DNA of 64,000 bases from Sporosarcina luteola (GTDB lineage: Bacteria; Bacillota; Bacilli; Bacillales_A; Planococcaceae). The DNA is taken from contig NZ_JAMBOI010000001.1 in the NCBI RefSeq assembly GCF_023715535.1, forward strand, positions 620,001-684,000. Direction: 5' to 3'. Both the position numbers and the translations under genes were made by a program. The notes beneath the pieces are model-generated. The model ran no database searches. It was not told the DNA's origin and worked only from the letters and a program-made list of their open reading frames with translations. Of this stretch, positions 42,652 to 51,921 are shown piece by piece (position 1 is the stretch's first letter; each line of letters begins with the position of its first letter).

Positions 42652-44460
42652 TTAATTACCGCGGTTCGGATCGAATGGGTAATCTTCACCTGGATCCGTC
42701 GTATTGTAGCCGTCTTTGTTTGTTTGGTTGTATCTAGAGGGATCATTTTCATCGAACGCGTCTGTCATATTCGAATCAGCTGGATCTGACAGTGGCAGTT
42801 CATCCGTTGGCAGGTTGCCTGTCCGCGGTTCATAATCCCGACCGGTCGGATAGCCGCTGCCATTGCCAACTGGAGGCACATGATCTTCCTTCGCCGTTTG
42901 ATCTACGGCCCGTTGAGCGTTAGTCGCGGATTGCTTCGCCTCCCGCTTCATCTCGCTCTTCTCCTGTTCCCATTTCTCTTTGGAAACATCTGCATTTTGC
43001 AAGCTGCTTTCCATTCTCGTCAAGTAGCGTGAAGCATGCTCACGTCCACCTAAACCGAATGCAAGTCCAAACGCCAATGCGACGCCCCCAAGGATAAGGA
43101 TGAAGGCCGCGTTGATGATCGCCGGTGCAATGCCGAGCTGGCTCAATGCCATGAAGAATGCAAACGCGAGAATCGCATATTTCGCTACGTAGCGCAATAC
43201 GTGAGGAGCACCTGACTGCGTCGTCATAATACTTCCGACAAATTTCTCAGCAAGGTTCGCAAGCCAGAAGCCGATTGCTAAAATGACGACAGCTGCAACG
43301 ACCATCGGCAAGTATGCAAAGATGCCTGTTGCGAGCGTCACCATGAAGCGAAGGTGAAGCAGTTGAAGCGCTTCAACGACGAACAATAAGATGACAACTA
43401 CTTGAACAATCGTTCCGATAATGTGAGAGAATGAGATTGTTGTCGCCCCGGCTCGCACACCCATTTTACCGGAAAGCGAGTCGATGCCTAAGTTATTTAG
43501 TAGGGAAACGACGACACGTTTAACCCATTTCGCCAAGTAGATGCCTACTAATACAAGGACAACGGCGACCGCAATCTTCGGCAGCATCGTCATAATGTCG
43601 TTCAGCATAGCAATAGCTGGTTGAGAAATCCCTTCAAGATCCAATACTTCCAAGGCAGAAATCGTTACCGGCAGCATAATGAGGACAAAAACAATTGTGC
43701 CGATAATTCCTGAAATGCTTGTCCCTTTTGAAGAGGATTTCAACTTATGTGCAAACCGGTCTACACCAACCGATTCAAGCAGCTTCGTAACAATCGTACG
43801 GACGATTTTCGCGACAACCCATCCAACCGCAAAAATCAACGCCGCTCCTACAAGTTTCGGAATGAAGTTCATGAAGCTCTCCAACATTCCTTCAAATGGC
43901 CCGCTAATTCCGCTCAAGCCAAGCGCATGAAGGACAGCCGGCACGAATAGCAGCAAGACGACATAGAACGCAATGTTCGCGGCCGTTTCGACCCATTTCG
44001 ACTTGTCGATTTCATCGGGGGATCCCCCTGCTTTAGCAACGTACTTGTTGAGCTTCATCTTGCCGCCTACTGCCAAAATCACTTTCTTGACAATCAACGC
44101 AAGAACCCAAGCCAGAAGCAGGATCAGCGCCGCTTTCAAGATGCTTAGAACCGCTCCGCCAATTCCGGAATACATCGTCATGAACGGCGTTGCGATCATC
44201 GATGCATTCATGATGTTAAAGAAGAGAAGGAATGCTAATAGAAGGATACCGAAGAAGAAGACTTTGCTGATGATCTTTTCCACATTCCATTTACCTTCTT
44301 TAACGTCCAGCCTTTCATTGACTCTGGATTTCTTCAAACGTTTGTGCACTGCATTTTCCACTGCTTTCGCAATGAAAAAGCCGATTAGCAGGATGACCAA
44401 CCCGAGAATCAATTCAGGCAGCCAACTAAGCATGTTGGCAAAATACATATCTCTAAACAT
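42652..44460 (-). CDS. Conserved-TM-helix mechanosensitive channel-type protein
   Basis: About 602 aa. ATG 44460 follows GGAGGACACGGA. It has repeated membrane units of the conserved TM-helix kind (LVILLIGFFIAKAVENAVHK, LIFAVGWVVAKIVRTIVTKLL, AVVLVLVGIYLAKWVKRVV, VVILAIGFWLANLAEKFV, ILGGVALAFGLAFGLGGREHA), five in all, as in MscS-related CmpX-like proteins. The cytosolic tail is charged and includes LPLSDPADSNMTDAF, also present in the DUF3905 protein of this window. Role in osmotic adaptation is inferred. Confidence 0.78.
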   Translation of the reverse strand: MFRDMYFANMLSWLPELILGLVILLIGFFIAKAVENAVHKRLKKSRVNERLDVKEGKWNVEKIISKVFFFGILLLAFLLFFNIMNASMIATPFMTMYSGIGGAVLSILKAALILLLAWVLALIVKKVILAVGGKMKLNKYVAKAGGSPDEIDKSKWVETAANIAFYVVLLLFVPAVLHALGLSGISGPFEGMLESFMNFIPKLVGAALIFAVGWVVAKIVRTIVTKLLESVGVDRFAHKLKSSSKGTSISGIIGTIVFVLIMLPVTISALEVLDLEGISQPAIAMLNDIMTMLPKIAVAVVLVLVGIYLAKWVKRVVVSLLNNLGIDSLSGKMGVRAGATTISFSHIIGTIVQVVVILLFVVEALQLLHLRFMVTLATGIFAYLPMVVAAVVILAIGFWLANLAEKFVGSIMTTQSGAPHVLRYVAKYAILAFAFFMALSQLGIAPAIINAAFILILGGVALAFGLAFGLGGREHASRYLTRMESSLQNADVSKEKWEQEKSEMKREAKQSATNAQRAVDQTAKEDHVPPVGNGSGYPTGRDYEPRTGNLPTDELPLSDPADSNMTDAFDENDPSRYNQTNKDGYNTTDPGEDYPFDPNRGN

Positions 44461-44549
44461 TCCGTGTCCTCCATTCATTTAGATAGTCTATTAGTGACTA
44501 TTCCTATAAACGCGGGGGACTAAACCTATTAATCTATTATGTCTTGTCT

Positions 44550-44927
44550 CTTTGAGCGCGGGAACAGCTGCTTTGGGCGCGGAAGTCACCTCTTTGAGCT
44601 CGGGAGCAGCGGCTTTGAGCGCGGGAGACACCTCTTTGAGTGCGGGAGCAGCGGCTTTGGACGCGGGAGCCACCTCTTTGGACGCGGGAGTCACCCCTTT
44701 GGACGCTGGTCCCACCTCTTTGGACGCGGGAGTCACCCCTTTGGACGCGGGAGCCACCTCTTTGGACGCGGGAGTCACCCCTTTGGACGCGGGTCCCACC
44801 TCTTTGGACGCGGGAGTCACCCCTTTGGACGCGGGTCCCACCTCTTTGAACGCGGGAGTCACCCCTTTGGACGCGGGTCCCACCTCTTTGGACGCGGAAG
44901 CCACCTCGGTGGACGCAGGCCAGTTTC
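44550..44927 (+). repeat. 21-bp tandem array, CTTTGGACGCGGG family (18 units)
   Basis: Eighteen units in exact 21-bp register from 44550 to 44907. Core CTTTGGACGCGGG; tails alternate AGTCACCC and (T/A)CCCACCT or AGCCACCT. The left part is more diverged (TTTGAGCGCGGG). All six frames are largely free of stops as a consequence. It separates the channel gene from the exporter terminator. Confidence 0.93.
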
Positions 44928-44943
44928 CCGTTCGCGATTCCAC

Positions 44944-44984
44944 AAAAAAACAGAAGAAGGAACAAGTTTCTGCTCCTTCTTCTG
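44944..44984 (-). terminator. Terminator of the RND exporter gene
   Basis: Perfect 11-bp stem CAGAAGAAGGA/TCCTTCTTCTG, followed on the minus strand by TTTTTTT. Confidence 0.88.
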
Positions 44985-44993
44985 CTCCACCTA

Positions 44994-47900
44994 TTAATCC
45001 TCTTCCAAATCCAAACGATTCTTCTTGAACATCTTCGACAAAATCTCATAAACGATAGGCACGACAATCAGCGTCAACAATGTGGAGCTGACCAAGCCGC
45101 CGATAACTGTGATGCCGAGACCTTTCGAGATCAATCCGCCGCCTGCTCCATTTCCGATTGCCAATGGAATAAGGGCGCCGATTGTAGCGATCGCTGTCAT
45201 AAGGATTGGACGTAAACGAGTTGCACCCGCTTCCAGTATAGCTTCACGCATTTTCAATCCTGTACGTTCCATCCGGATAATTCGGTCTACGAGTACGATC
45301 GCATTCGTGACAACGATACCGATCAACATCAACAGACCCATCATGACCGGAACGGAAATCGTTTCGCCTGCGATTAACAGACCAACAAATGATCCGATTA
45401 CTGCAAATGGCAGCGAGAACAGAATCGCAAACGGGGCGACTCCTTCACGGAACGTCACAACGAGGATGAAGTAGACAATCGCAATCGCCGCAAGCATTGC
45501 GATGCCGAGTTGTGTGAATGCTTCTTCCATGTCAGCCGCGACACCTGCCGTATCGAATGCAACGCCTTTCGGCAGATCCAATTCGGCAATCGCCTTGTCG
45601 ACTTCGGAAGTCGCTTTCGATATGTCCGCGTCTACGAGCTTACCGGAGACAGTGGCATAATATTGGCCTTTGCTCCGGGCCAGCGTATTGAAAGTCGATC
45701 CCTCTTCCACCTTCACTAACTCTGAAAGTTTAATTGTCGTCCCCATTGCCGTCGGAACTTCCTGTTCCAGCATGTCATCGATCGATTTCGGCTGTTCAGT
45801 CGCCTTCTGCTTCACGACAACTTTCAATTCATCTCGGTCTTTCCCGACCGTCGTGACAACTTCCTGCGTTCTTGACGGGTTAAGCATCATGATGATCTGC
45901 CCAGTCGTCAACCCATGCTGCAACAGCTCATCCTGCGTTGCTTTCAATGTGTACTGAACGTACGCATCCTCAGCACTTGAAGAGACATCCTCAATGCCTT
46001 TGTTATCTCCCATGACTTTTTCAACCTGCTGGACAGCTTCCTTCAGGCTGCTTAAATTTTCACTGTAGAACGAGTAGCTAATTTCATTTGTGGACATTCC
46101 CATGGAACTGAAATCCTGGCTCTTCCATTCTCCGGATTGGCCGATGTTGAATACATAGTCTTCGACTTCTGCACGCGCTCCTTGAAAGTCTTTCATGTCC
46201 GGGTCAAAGATGAGATACATAAGCGCACCATTCGACCCGCCGCCCATCATCGCGGTCATCGGGTCGGCGCTGTCCATGATGGATAATTGGACAATGTCGA
46301 TATCATCGCGTTTCAGCATTTCCTTTTCGACAACTTCAACGTTCGCCATCGTTTCATCCTCAAGCTCACCCGTTGCAGGCGTGTACGTAATGTACATCAC
46401 TTTTTCTTCATCGCTTCCTAAGAAACTGAAGCCGATTAGCGGCATAAGCCCTAGGCTACCCGCCAATAGAACGACGGAGATGATTGACGTTATGACTTTA
46501 TGATTCAATGACCAACTTAATACGCCTTTATACCAGTTCGCCATTTTACCGGCTTCTTTATGCTGGCTTTCCTTCTTTTCACCATAAAGCTTTTTCCTAA
46601 ATAGGAAATGGGACAATGCCGGCACGATCGTAATCGCGACGAGCAATGAAGCACCAAGCGCAAATGACATCGTCAATGCGAACGGCAAAAATAGCTCCCC
46701 TACCATGCCGCCTACAAAGATAAGCGGTGCAAATACCGCAACCGTTACGAGCGTCGAAGACATGATCGGCTTGAACATTTCAATCGTTGCTTCGCGAATT
46801 AACGCGCGGCCTGACAGCTTCTCAGTTTTCAAATGAAGTCGCCGGTATATATTTTCCACGACGACGATGGAGTCATCGATGACCCGGCCGATGGCGACTG
46901 TAATTGCCCCAAGCGTCATAATATTGAGCGTAATATCCATCCAATTCAGCAACAATAACGCCATAAATACTGAAACTGGAATTGAAACGATAGAGATAAT
47001 TGTAGACTTGAAATCACGCAAGAAGAGTAGAATGATCAATATTGCAATCAAACCACCGAAAAGCGCCTTTTCAACCATCGTCGATACAGAATGCTCAATC
47101 GGTTCTCCTTGGTCAAGTGATACATCGACGACTAAGCCATCAAGCGCTTTTTCTTCATCCTTCATCAACTTCTTCACGTCATTTACAACATCGACCGTAT
47201 TCGCACGTTGTCCTTTGACGATTTGGATCGCAATCGCATTTTCACCGTTTGTACGTGAAACGGACTGCACCTTGCCGACTTTTTCAATCGTCGCAATATC
47301 GCCAAGCTTAACGAATGGCGATGGATTTGCCTCTGACGGCGTGACAGGGATTAGCATGCCCTTCAGCTCATCAATTGTCATGAACTTGCCATCGACAGCA
47401 ACAGCCTGCTCGCCTTCCTCAAACTCGAATAGACCGAGTGAAACTTCCATATTGCTTGCTTGGATCATTTGCTTAACGCTGTCTTCTTTCAAACCAAGCT
47501 GAGCCATTTTTTCCTCGTCGTACGTAAGCTCCACTTCTTCGATATGCTGTCCCGAAATCGTCGCAGATGCAACGCCGTCGATCTTATCAATTTTCGGAAG
47601 CAAAATGTCTTCGACAGTGGATGTCAGTTCAACGATATCTTCGGTTGTGCTGCTCACGCTTAACGCTACGACAGGCATCATATTCATGCTGATTGCTGTA
47701 ATGATTGGTTCCTGCGCGCCTTCCGGCAAGGATAACGAATCCATCGCTGAAGCCAATTCCCTTTTCGCTTCATCCATGTCTATGCCGTAATCATATTCCA
47801 CCTGGATGCTCGACATATTGGAATATGAATTGGAGTAGACGGATTTCACATGATCTAAGTTCTCTATCGCCCTCTCGATAGGTACCGAGACTTCCTCCAT

Positions 47901-48080
47901 GACCTGTTCCGGCGTTGCACCGGGATAGACGCCCATCAACATTAAATACGGAATCGAAATATCCGGCAGCGTCTCTGTTTTCATTTGCGTTGCCGAATAA
48001 ACCCCCGACACTGTTATAATAATGGTGAGTAACCATACTGCTAATTTATTCTTAAGAACAAAATTGACTAACCCTTTCAC
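44994..48080 (-). CDS. RND-family multidrug/surfactant exporter (SwrC/YerP-like)
   Basis: 1028 aa, full RND permease length. Membrane helix 1 is at the N-terminus, and TM2-6 and TM8-12 groups lie around 330-550 and 850-1010 (GALIPLAIGNGAGGGLISKG, IGIVVTNAIVLVDRI); the first helix bundle carries NIMTLGAITVAIGRVIDDSIVVVEN. Large outer loops lie between. In B. subtilis the homologue exports surfactin and other drugs. GTG start after GGGGAAGG. The divergent TetR gene mirrors yerO-yerP. Confidence 0.9.
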   Translation of the reverse strand: MKGLVNFVLKNKLAVWLLTIIITVSGVYSATQMKTETLPDISIPYLMLMGVYPGATPEQVMEEVSVPIERAIENLDHVKSVYSNSYSNMSSIQVEYDYGIDMDEAKRELASAMDSLSLPEGAQEPIITAISMNMMPVVALSVSSTTEDIVELTSTVEDILLPKIDKIDGVASATISGQHIEEVELTYDEEKMAQLGLKEDSVKQMIQASNMEVSLGLFEFEEGEQAVAVDGKFMTIDELKGMLIPVTPSEANPSPFVKLGDIATIEKVGKVQSVSRTNGENAIAIQIVKGQRANTVDVVNDVKKLMKDEEKALDGLVVDVSLDQGEPIEHSVSTMVEKALFGGLIAILIILLFLRDFKSTIISIVSIPVSVFMALLLLNWMDITLNIMTLGAITVAIGRVIDDSIVVVENIYRRLHLKTEKLSGRALIREATIEMFKPIMSSTLVTVAVFAPLIFVGGMVGELFLPFALTMSFALGASLLVAITIVPALSHFLFRKKLYGEKKESQHKEAGKMANWYKGVLSWSLNHKVITSIISVVLLAGSLGLMPLIGFSFLGSDEEKVMYITYTPATGELEDETMANVEVVEKEMLKRDDIDIVQLSIMDSADPMTAMMGGGSNGALMYLIFDPDMKDFQGARAEVEDYVFNIGQSGEWKSQDFSSMGMSTNEISYSFYSENLSSLKEAVQQVEKVMGDNKGIEDVSSSAEDAYVQYTLKATQDELLQHGLTTGQIIMMLNPSRTQEVVTTVGKDRDELKVVVKQKATEQPKSIDDMLEQEVPTAMGTTIKLSELVKVEEGSTFNTLARSKGQYYATVSGKLVDADISKATSEVDKAIAELDLPKGVAFDTAGVAADMEEAFTQLGIAMLAAIAIVYFILVVTFREGVAPFAILFSLPFAVIGSFVGLLIAGETISVPVMMGLLMLIGIVVTNAIVLVDRIIRMERTGLKMREAILEAGATRLRPILMTAIATIGALIPLAIGNGAGGGLISKGLGITVIGGLVSSTLLTLIVVPIVYEILSKMFKKNRLDLEED

Positions 48081-48130
48081 CCTTACACCTTCCCCTACAT
48101 TGACAGTTTTGACTCATTTCTTCATACTAA

Positions 48131-48144
48131 TGACTACACGGTCA
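48131..48144. promoter_or_regulatory. Candidate TetR operator between the exporter and its regulator
   Basis: TGACTACACGGTCA is a TGAC/GTCA inverted repeat with a 6-bp spacer in the 99-bp divergent promoter region; a further TGACAGTTTTGAC direct repeat lies at 48101-48113. A TetR dimer site is expected here; binding is inferred. Confidence 0.45.
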
Positions 48145-48179
48145 ATTGTCAAGAAATAGCATAGGAGCGATTTGAACAT

Positions 48180-49016
48180 ATGACAAAAAAACAACTGATT
48201 ATGGAGAAAGCTTTGGAGCTCTTTGCAAAGCAAGGATTTGAAGCGACGTCTGTCCAACAAATAACTGACCATTGCGGTATTTCCAAAGGAGCTTTCTATT
48301 TATCGTTCAAGTCGAAAGACGAGCTGATTGTCGCGTTGATCGATCACTTTATGAGACAGTTCACTGCAGACATTGACTACGTGGTCAATCACGAGCAGAA
48401 TGACGCCGATTTATTATATAAGTTCTACTACACGACGTTTCAATCGTTCAATAAACATTCCGATTTTGCCAAGATCCTCATGAAGGAACCGACGCAATCA
48501 TTCAATGAAGAGCTGTTCACAAAGCTTCATAATTACAATAAATCTCTTGAAAAAATAATCCTATCTATGATCGATCGATTATATGGCGAACAAGCCAATG
48601 ACTTAAAATACGATTTAGCGTTTTGCATTAAAGGCTTCATGAACACCTATTCCGAATTATTCCTGCTGTATAAATTACCGATCGACTTGGATCTGCTCGC
48701 ACGATCCCTCGTTGAAAAGACGGATCTGTTAGCTAAAAACATGACACTTTCCTTCATTTCAGATGAATTGATTCAGATGATCGATCAGCCTTTAAATGAA
48801 GAGCGTACATTGGCTCAAATTGTTGAGATCGTGGAAAAGAATATTGAGGATATGGAGGATTCAATCGAAAAAGAGTCGTTGATCCTCTTGAAGCAAGAGC
48901 TGTTGGAGCCGGCGCTGCATCCGGCAATCGTGAAGGGATTATTGGAGAATATTCGCCAACATCCGCATTGCAAATGGGTGGCTTATTTACTGCGGAGGCA
49001 TTTTGGAATAAAGTAA
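48180..49016 (+). CDS. TetR/AcrR-family repressor (YerO-like)
   Basis: 278 aa. N-terminal TetR helix-turn-helix (KALELFAKQGFEATSVQQIT, then GISKGAFYLSFKSKDELI), then a long ligand-binding domain of helices. It is longer than the 190-220 aa usual for TetR; the extra C-terminal helices end in HPHCKWVAYLLRRHF. Divergent from the RND exporter, which it probably represses. TAGGAGCG precedes ATG. Confidence 0.88.
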   Translation: MTKKQLIMEKALELFAKQGFEATSVQQITDHCGISKGAFYLSFKSKDELIVALIDHFMRQFTADIDYVVNHEQNDADLLYKFYYTTFQSFNKHSDFAKILMKEPTQSFNEELFTKLHNYNKSLEKIILSMIDRLYGEQANDLKYDLAFCIKGFMNTYSELFLLYKLPIDLDLLARSLVEKTDLLAKNMTLSFISDELIQMIDQPLNEERTLAQIVEIVEKNIEDMEDSIEKESLILLKQELLEPALHPAIVKGLLENIRQHPHCKWVAYLLRRHFGIK

Positions 49017-49020
49017 GCAA

Positions 49021-49058
49021 AAACGCTTTGGCAGCTATTGAAGCTTTTCAAAGCGTTT
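49021..49058. terminator. Terminator between tetR and dinB-like genes
   Basis: Stem AAACGCTTTG/CAAAGCGTTT with an 18-base loop, ending in T-rich sequence, between convergent genes. Confidence 0.7.
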
Positions 49059-49069
49059 CTCGTCTTAAT

Positions 49070-49534
49070 TTATTCTCCGATCGTCCGGTTCAATCCATGG
49101 ATGACGCCTGTATGCAGACCTTCATGCCATATAGCGAATTGAAAAACCGCATCGACTGTTCCCATCGTTAACATGTCGCCAATTTTAATCGGTTCAGGCA
49201 GCACTTGGTCAAGACTGCCTTCCAATGCTTGAACGACACGTGGCAATTGTTCCTGTAGAGCTGCAAGCAATTCCTCTTTGGAAGGGACTTGACCTTCCCA
49301 TTTTGCAGGGCTCGTCCCCATTCCAAAAAACGCCTCCCACTCATTATGCTGCGGCTCAAAAGATGGCAAGACCTTCGCCGCGAACTGTTCCAGTGAAATG
49401 TAAATATGCCCGACATTCCAACGAATCGTATTATTGAATCCCGCCGGTTGCTTATCCCAAGCATCTTCCTTCACCTGTGATAAACGCCCCACCGTATACA
49501 TTCTTGCAAACTTCAATTGTTCAATTGTTGACAT
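49070..49534 (-). CDS. DinB family protein
   Basis: About 154 aa DinB-like four-helix protein: ARMYTVGRLSQV, RWNVGHIYISLEQF with the first metal His, and a C-terminal FAIWHEGLHTGVIHGL that supplies the other two His. ATG 49534 is preceded by GGGGG. Enzyme activity unknown; this is the second DinB protein in the window. Confidence 0.85.
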   Translation of the reverse strand: MSTIEQLKFARMYTVGRLSQVKEDAWDKQPAGFNNTIRWNVGHIYISLEQFAAKVLPSFEPQHNEWEAFFGMGTSPAKWEGQVPSKEELLAALQEQLPRVVQALEGSLDQVLPEPIKIGDMLTMGTVDAVFQFAIWHEGLHTGVIHGLNRTIGE

Positions 49535-49614
49535 TTCCAATTCCCCCTTTACTTCATCATACTATAAAAAGGAATGAAAAAGGAAAAGCGGACATCCGCT
49601 GTTGGGTGTCCACT

Positions 49615-49950
49615 TTACGTCAAATCTATCGGTTTGTCATTTCTCTTTTGGCTGTTCCACTTTTCTCGGGTCATACTGTTGAATTCCCGATTTTCATCCG
49701 TCTGCATTTCCAAAGGCACTTCATTTCCCGTCAGTTGGAATTCATCGACAAGCGGCTTATTTTCACTATAAGCTGATGGGTCATGTATGCCTGTTCTGTC
49801 TTGTGCATTTTTACGGAATTCATGTGTCCAGTTCGAGTCGGCAGGATCCGCCAAAGGCAGTTCGTACGTAGGTCCAATCCCTTTTCCTGGATGCAGGATT
49901 TTCGGTTCCAGATCCTTTTTGTTCGGATATTTACCATCAACAATCGTCAT
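49615..49950 (-). CDS. DUF3905-type small hydrophilic protein
   Basis: 111 aa, no membrane segment or signal. ATG 49950 follows AAAGGAGGAA. Contains LPLADPADSNWTHEFRK and ends MTREKWNSQKRNDKPIDLT. The same LPL-DPADSN tail motif ends the channel protein at 42652-44460. DUF3905 assignment is from recall of the family pattern; function unknown. Confidence 0.65.
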   Translation of the reverse strand: MTIVDGKYPNKKDLEPKILHPGKGIGPTYELPLADPADSNWTHEFRKNAQDRTGIHDPSAYSENKPLVDEFQLTGNEVPLEMQTDENREFNSMTREKWNSQKRNDKPIDLT

Positions 49951-50137
49951 ATGGATTCCTCCTTTTTCTCTCATCAAACAAGGAAATCCCTCGCAAGGCG
50001 AGAGGTGGTTTCCATCTATACCCGTCCTCGTTTAGTCGCAAACCTATTCTTTCAAAATAGTTCGCAAATGAAACATTTTCCTATTTAAGACGTCAAAGTT
50101 ACATAGATAGTAATGGAGAAAATCGTGGGGTGAATGG

Positions 50138-50788
50138 ATGCAAAAATGGTTCGGAGTTGTCTTTCCTATACTTAGCATTGTGCTGTTGTTATGGATTGAG
50201 CAAAGTGTCGGCGTAACATATGGAGTTAAAACTGTCGCGAAGGTGATGCTATTTCTCGCAATCCCTTTGATTCTTTTCCGCGCGACGAAGTTTCCATTTC
50301 TCCGGTTTCGGAAAGCTGACCGAAAGAGCATTCGGCTCGCTTTCATTTTAGGAATTTCGATCATGGCGCTCATTATCGGGGCATTCCTTTTATTGCAACG
50401 GTTCATTGACATCGCTTCTGTGCGGGACGACTTGCTGCAATCCGGCATTACACCTGCCGTATTCCCGTTCATCGCACTATATATTTTGATCGGAAACTCG
50501 GTCATAGAGGAATTCTTTTTTCGAGGACTCCTGCCCAACCTATTCGGCCAGTCAAAAATACGGTTCATCCTGCCGCCATTCTTTTTCGCCGTTTATCATA
50601 TCGCCATCTTCTTGCCATGGTTCACATTGCCGATTTTACTGCTAGCTGTCGGCGGACTTTGGGCGGGCGGGCTGATCTTTCAGCTTGTGAATGAAAAATG
50701 CCGCACGATCCTGCCGTCTTGGATCATCCATATGTTTGCGGATCTTGGCATACTATTTATCGGGGTGTATATCCTTTATTTTTATTGA
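50138..50788 (+). CDS. CPBP-family intramembrane protease
   Basis: 216 aa, about six membrane helices. Catalytic motif 1 is VIEEFFFRGLLPN, motif 2 is FFFAVYHIAIFLPW and the third His-containing helix is WIIHMFADLGILF. Members (Abi/CAAX-like) cleave within membranes; substrate unknown. Its last 32 bp overlap the end of the convergent K+ channel gene. Confidence 0.85.
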   Translation: MQKWFGVVFPILSIVLLLWIEQSVGVTYGVKTVAKVMLFLAIPLILFRATKFPFLRFRKADRKSIRLAFILGISIMALIIGAFLLLQRFIDIASVRDDLLQSGITPAVFPFIALYILIGNSVIEEFFFRGLLPNLFGQSKIRFILPPFFFAVYHIAIFLPWFTLPILLLAVGGLWAGGLIFQLVNEKCRTILPSWIIHMFADLGILFIGVYILYFY

Positions 50789-51800
50789 CACGGAAATGCT
50801 CGATTTTTTTTGGATTGCCGATGACGATCAACGTATCTCCCTGCTGAAATTTTTCATTCAAATCCGGATTGCTAAGCAGTTCTTCATTCCGCAAAATCGC
50901 GACGAGGGTGATTTCAAAGTATTTCTGCAGGTTCGCGTCCTCGATTGTCATTCCGATAAACGGTTCCGTATGATCCAGTGCAACTTCCCCTACCATGAAC
51001 TCTTTTTCTTCCGATCGGATCAGATCATTGATGAAGTCGGTGCCGTTCGGTTTCATGATAGACATCGCCAACTCCCTGCCCCCGATGATAGACGGGTTAA
51101 TGACGCTATCCGCGCCCGCTTTTTCCAATATATCCTCCGAGTCATCCCGTTCCGCACGTGCTGAGATGACAATGTCCTCGTTGATGCTCTTTGCAGTCAA
51201 AGTGATGAAAACATTATCGGCGTCATTGGATAAAGTGGTGATAAGTGCACGGGCTTGATCGACACGGGCTTGCAGCAAGACGGCTTTGTCAGTCGGATCG
51301 CCGATGATCCGAAGAGTGCCCGGTTCGACGACTTCCAGCAGATCACTTTCATTGTCATGAATGACTAAAATCTGAACGCCTTCCTCCTTCAATTGCTTAT
51401 ACACTTGCCGACCGACGCGCCCGAAACCGCAGATGATGATATGGTCAGTTAAATTGGCAATTTGTTTTTCCATCCTTCTCACCCACACCCTATTCGATAA
51501 TTGCTGTTCGATGAAATAGGAAGCCCCGATTCCGAGTGCATATGTCACGATTCCCGCTCCTAGCGGCACAAGAAACAAGGCAAACCACCGGCCTTCTTCT
51601 GTCGTCGGATAAATGTCTCCATAACCGATCGTCATGACTGAAATGATTGTCATCCAAAAGGCATTGAATGGGGATAAATCTTCAAAATACATGAATCCGA
51701 CCGTCGCCACGACGAGCAGCAGCACCATTATAGCGAACAAGAAAATGACCCGCTTATATCGCCTGTCCAAATCCATCCATCGGCTATACAAACCGGCCAC
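50757..51800 (-). CDS. Two-TM potassium channel with RCK (TrkA-N) domain
   Basis: 347 aa (about 344 from the better-spaced TTG at 51791; the GTG at 51800 touches its ribosome binding site). Helices frame the filter TIGYGDIYPTT near residue 60; then RCK: HIIICGFGRVGRQVYKQL (nucleotide-binding), and a TrkA-C end. Resembles YugO-type K+ channels. Forms convergent overlap with the CPBP gene. Confidence 0.87.
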   Translation of the reverse strand: MAGLYSRWMDLDRRYKRVIFLFAIMVLLLVVATVGFMYFEDLSPFNAFWMTIISVMTIGYGDIYPTTEEGRWFALFLVPLGAGIVTYALGIGASYFIEQQLSNRVWVRRMEKQIANLTDHIIICGFGRVGRQVYKQLKEEGVQILVIHDNESDLLEVVEPGTLRIIGDPTDKAVLLQARVDQARALITTLSNDADNVFITLTAKSINEDIVISARAERDDSEDILEKAGADSVINPSIIGGRELAMSIMKPNGTDFINDLIRSEEKEFMVGEVALDHTEPFIGMTIEDANLQKYFEITLVAILRNEELLSNPDLNEKFQQGDTLIVIGNPKKIEHFRVNKNKGYTPR

Positions 51801-51921
51801 CTCCGTGCAAAAGTTTTTCTTTTTGTATTCCTTTAGTTGGGGGGTTGTAAACCTTCAGTCGATCTTTCAAATGAAAAAACCGCATGCCTGCCAATTTTTC
51901 TCAGCAGTGCATACGGATTGT

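Noticed and set aside
42156..42752. 198-aa minus-strand ORF with YARVRHSYAR repeats
   Set aside because: Covers two repeat arrays, two terminators and parts of two real genes; composition is driven by the repeats.
44491..45067. Several 150-176 aa ORFs with heptapeptide repeats (ASKGVTP, RVQRGDS, LDAGVTP, FGRGSHP)
   Set aside because: All are read-through frames of the 21-bp array (21 is divisible by 3), on both strands, so none is favoured; no start signals.
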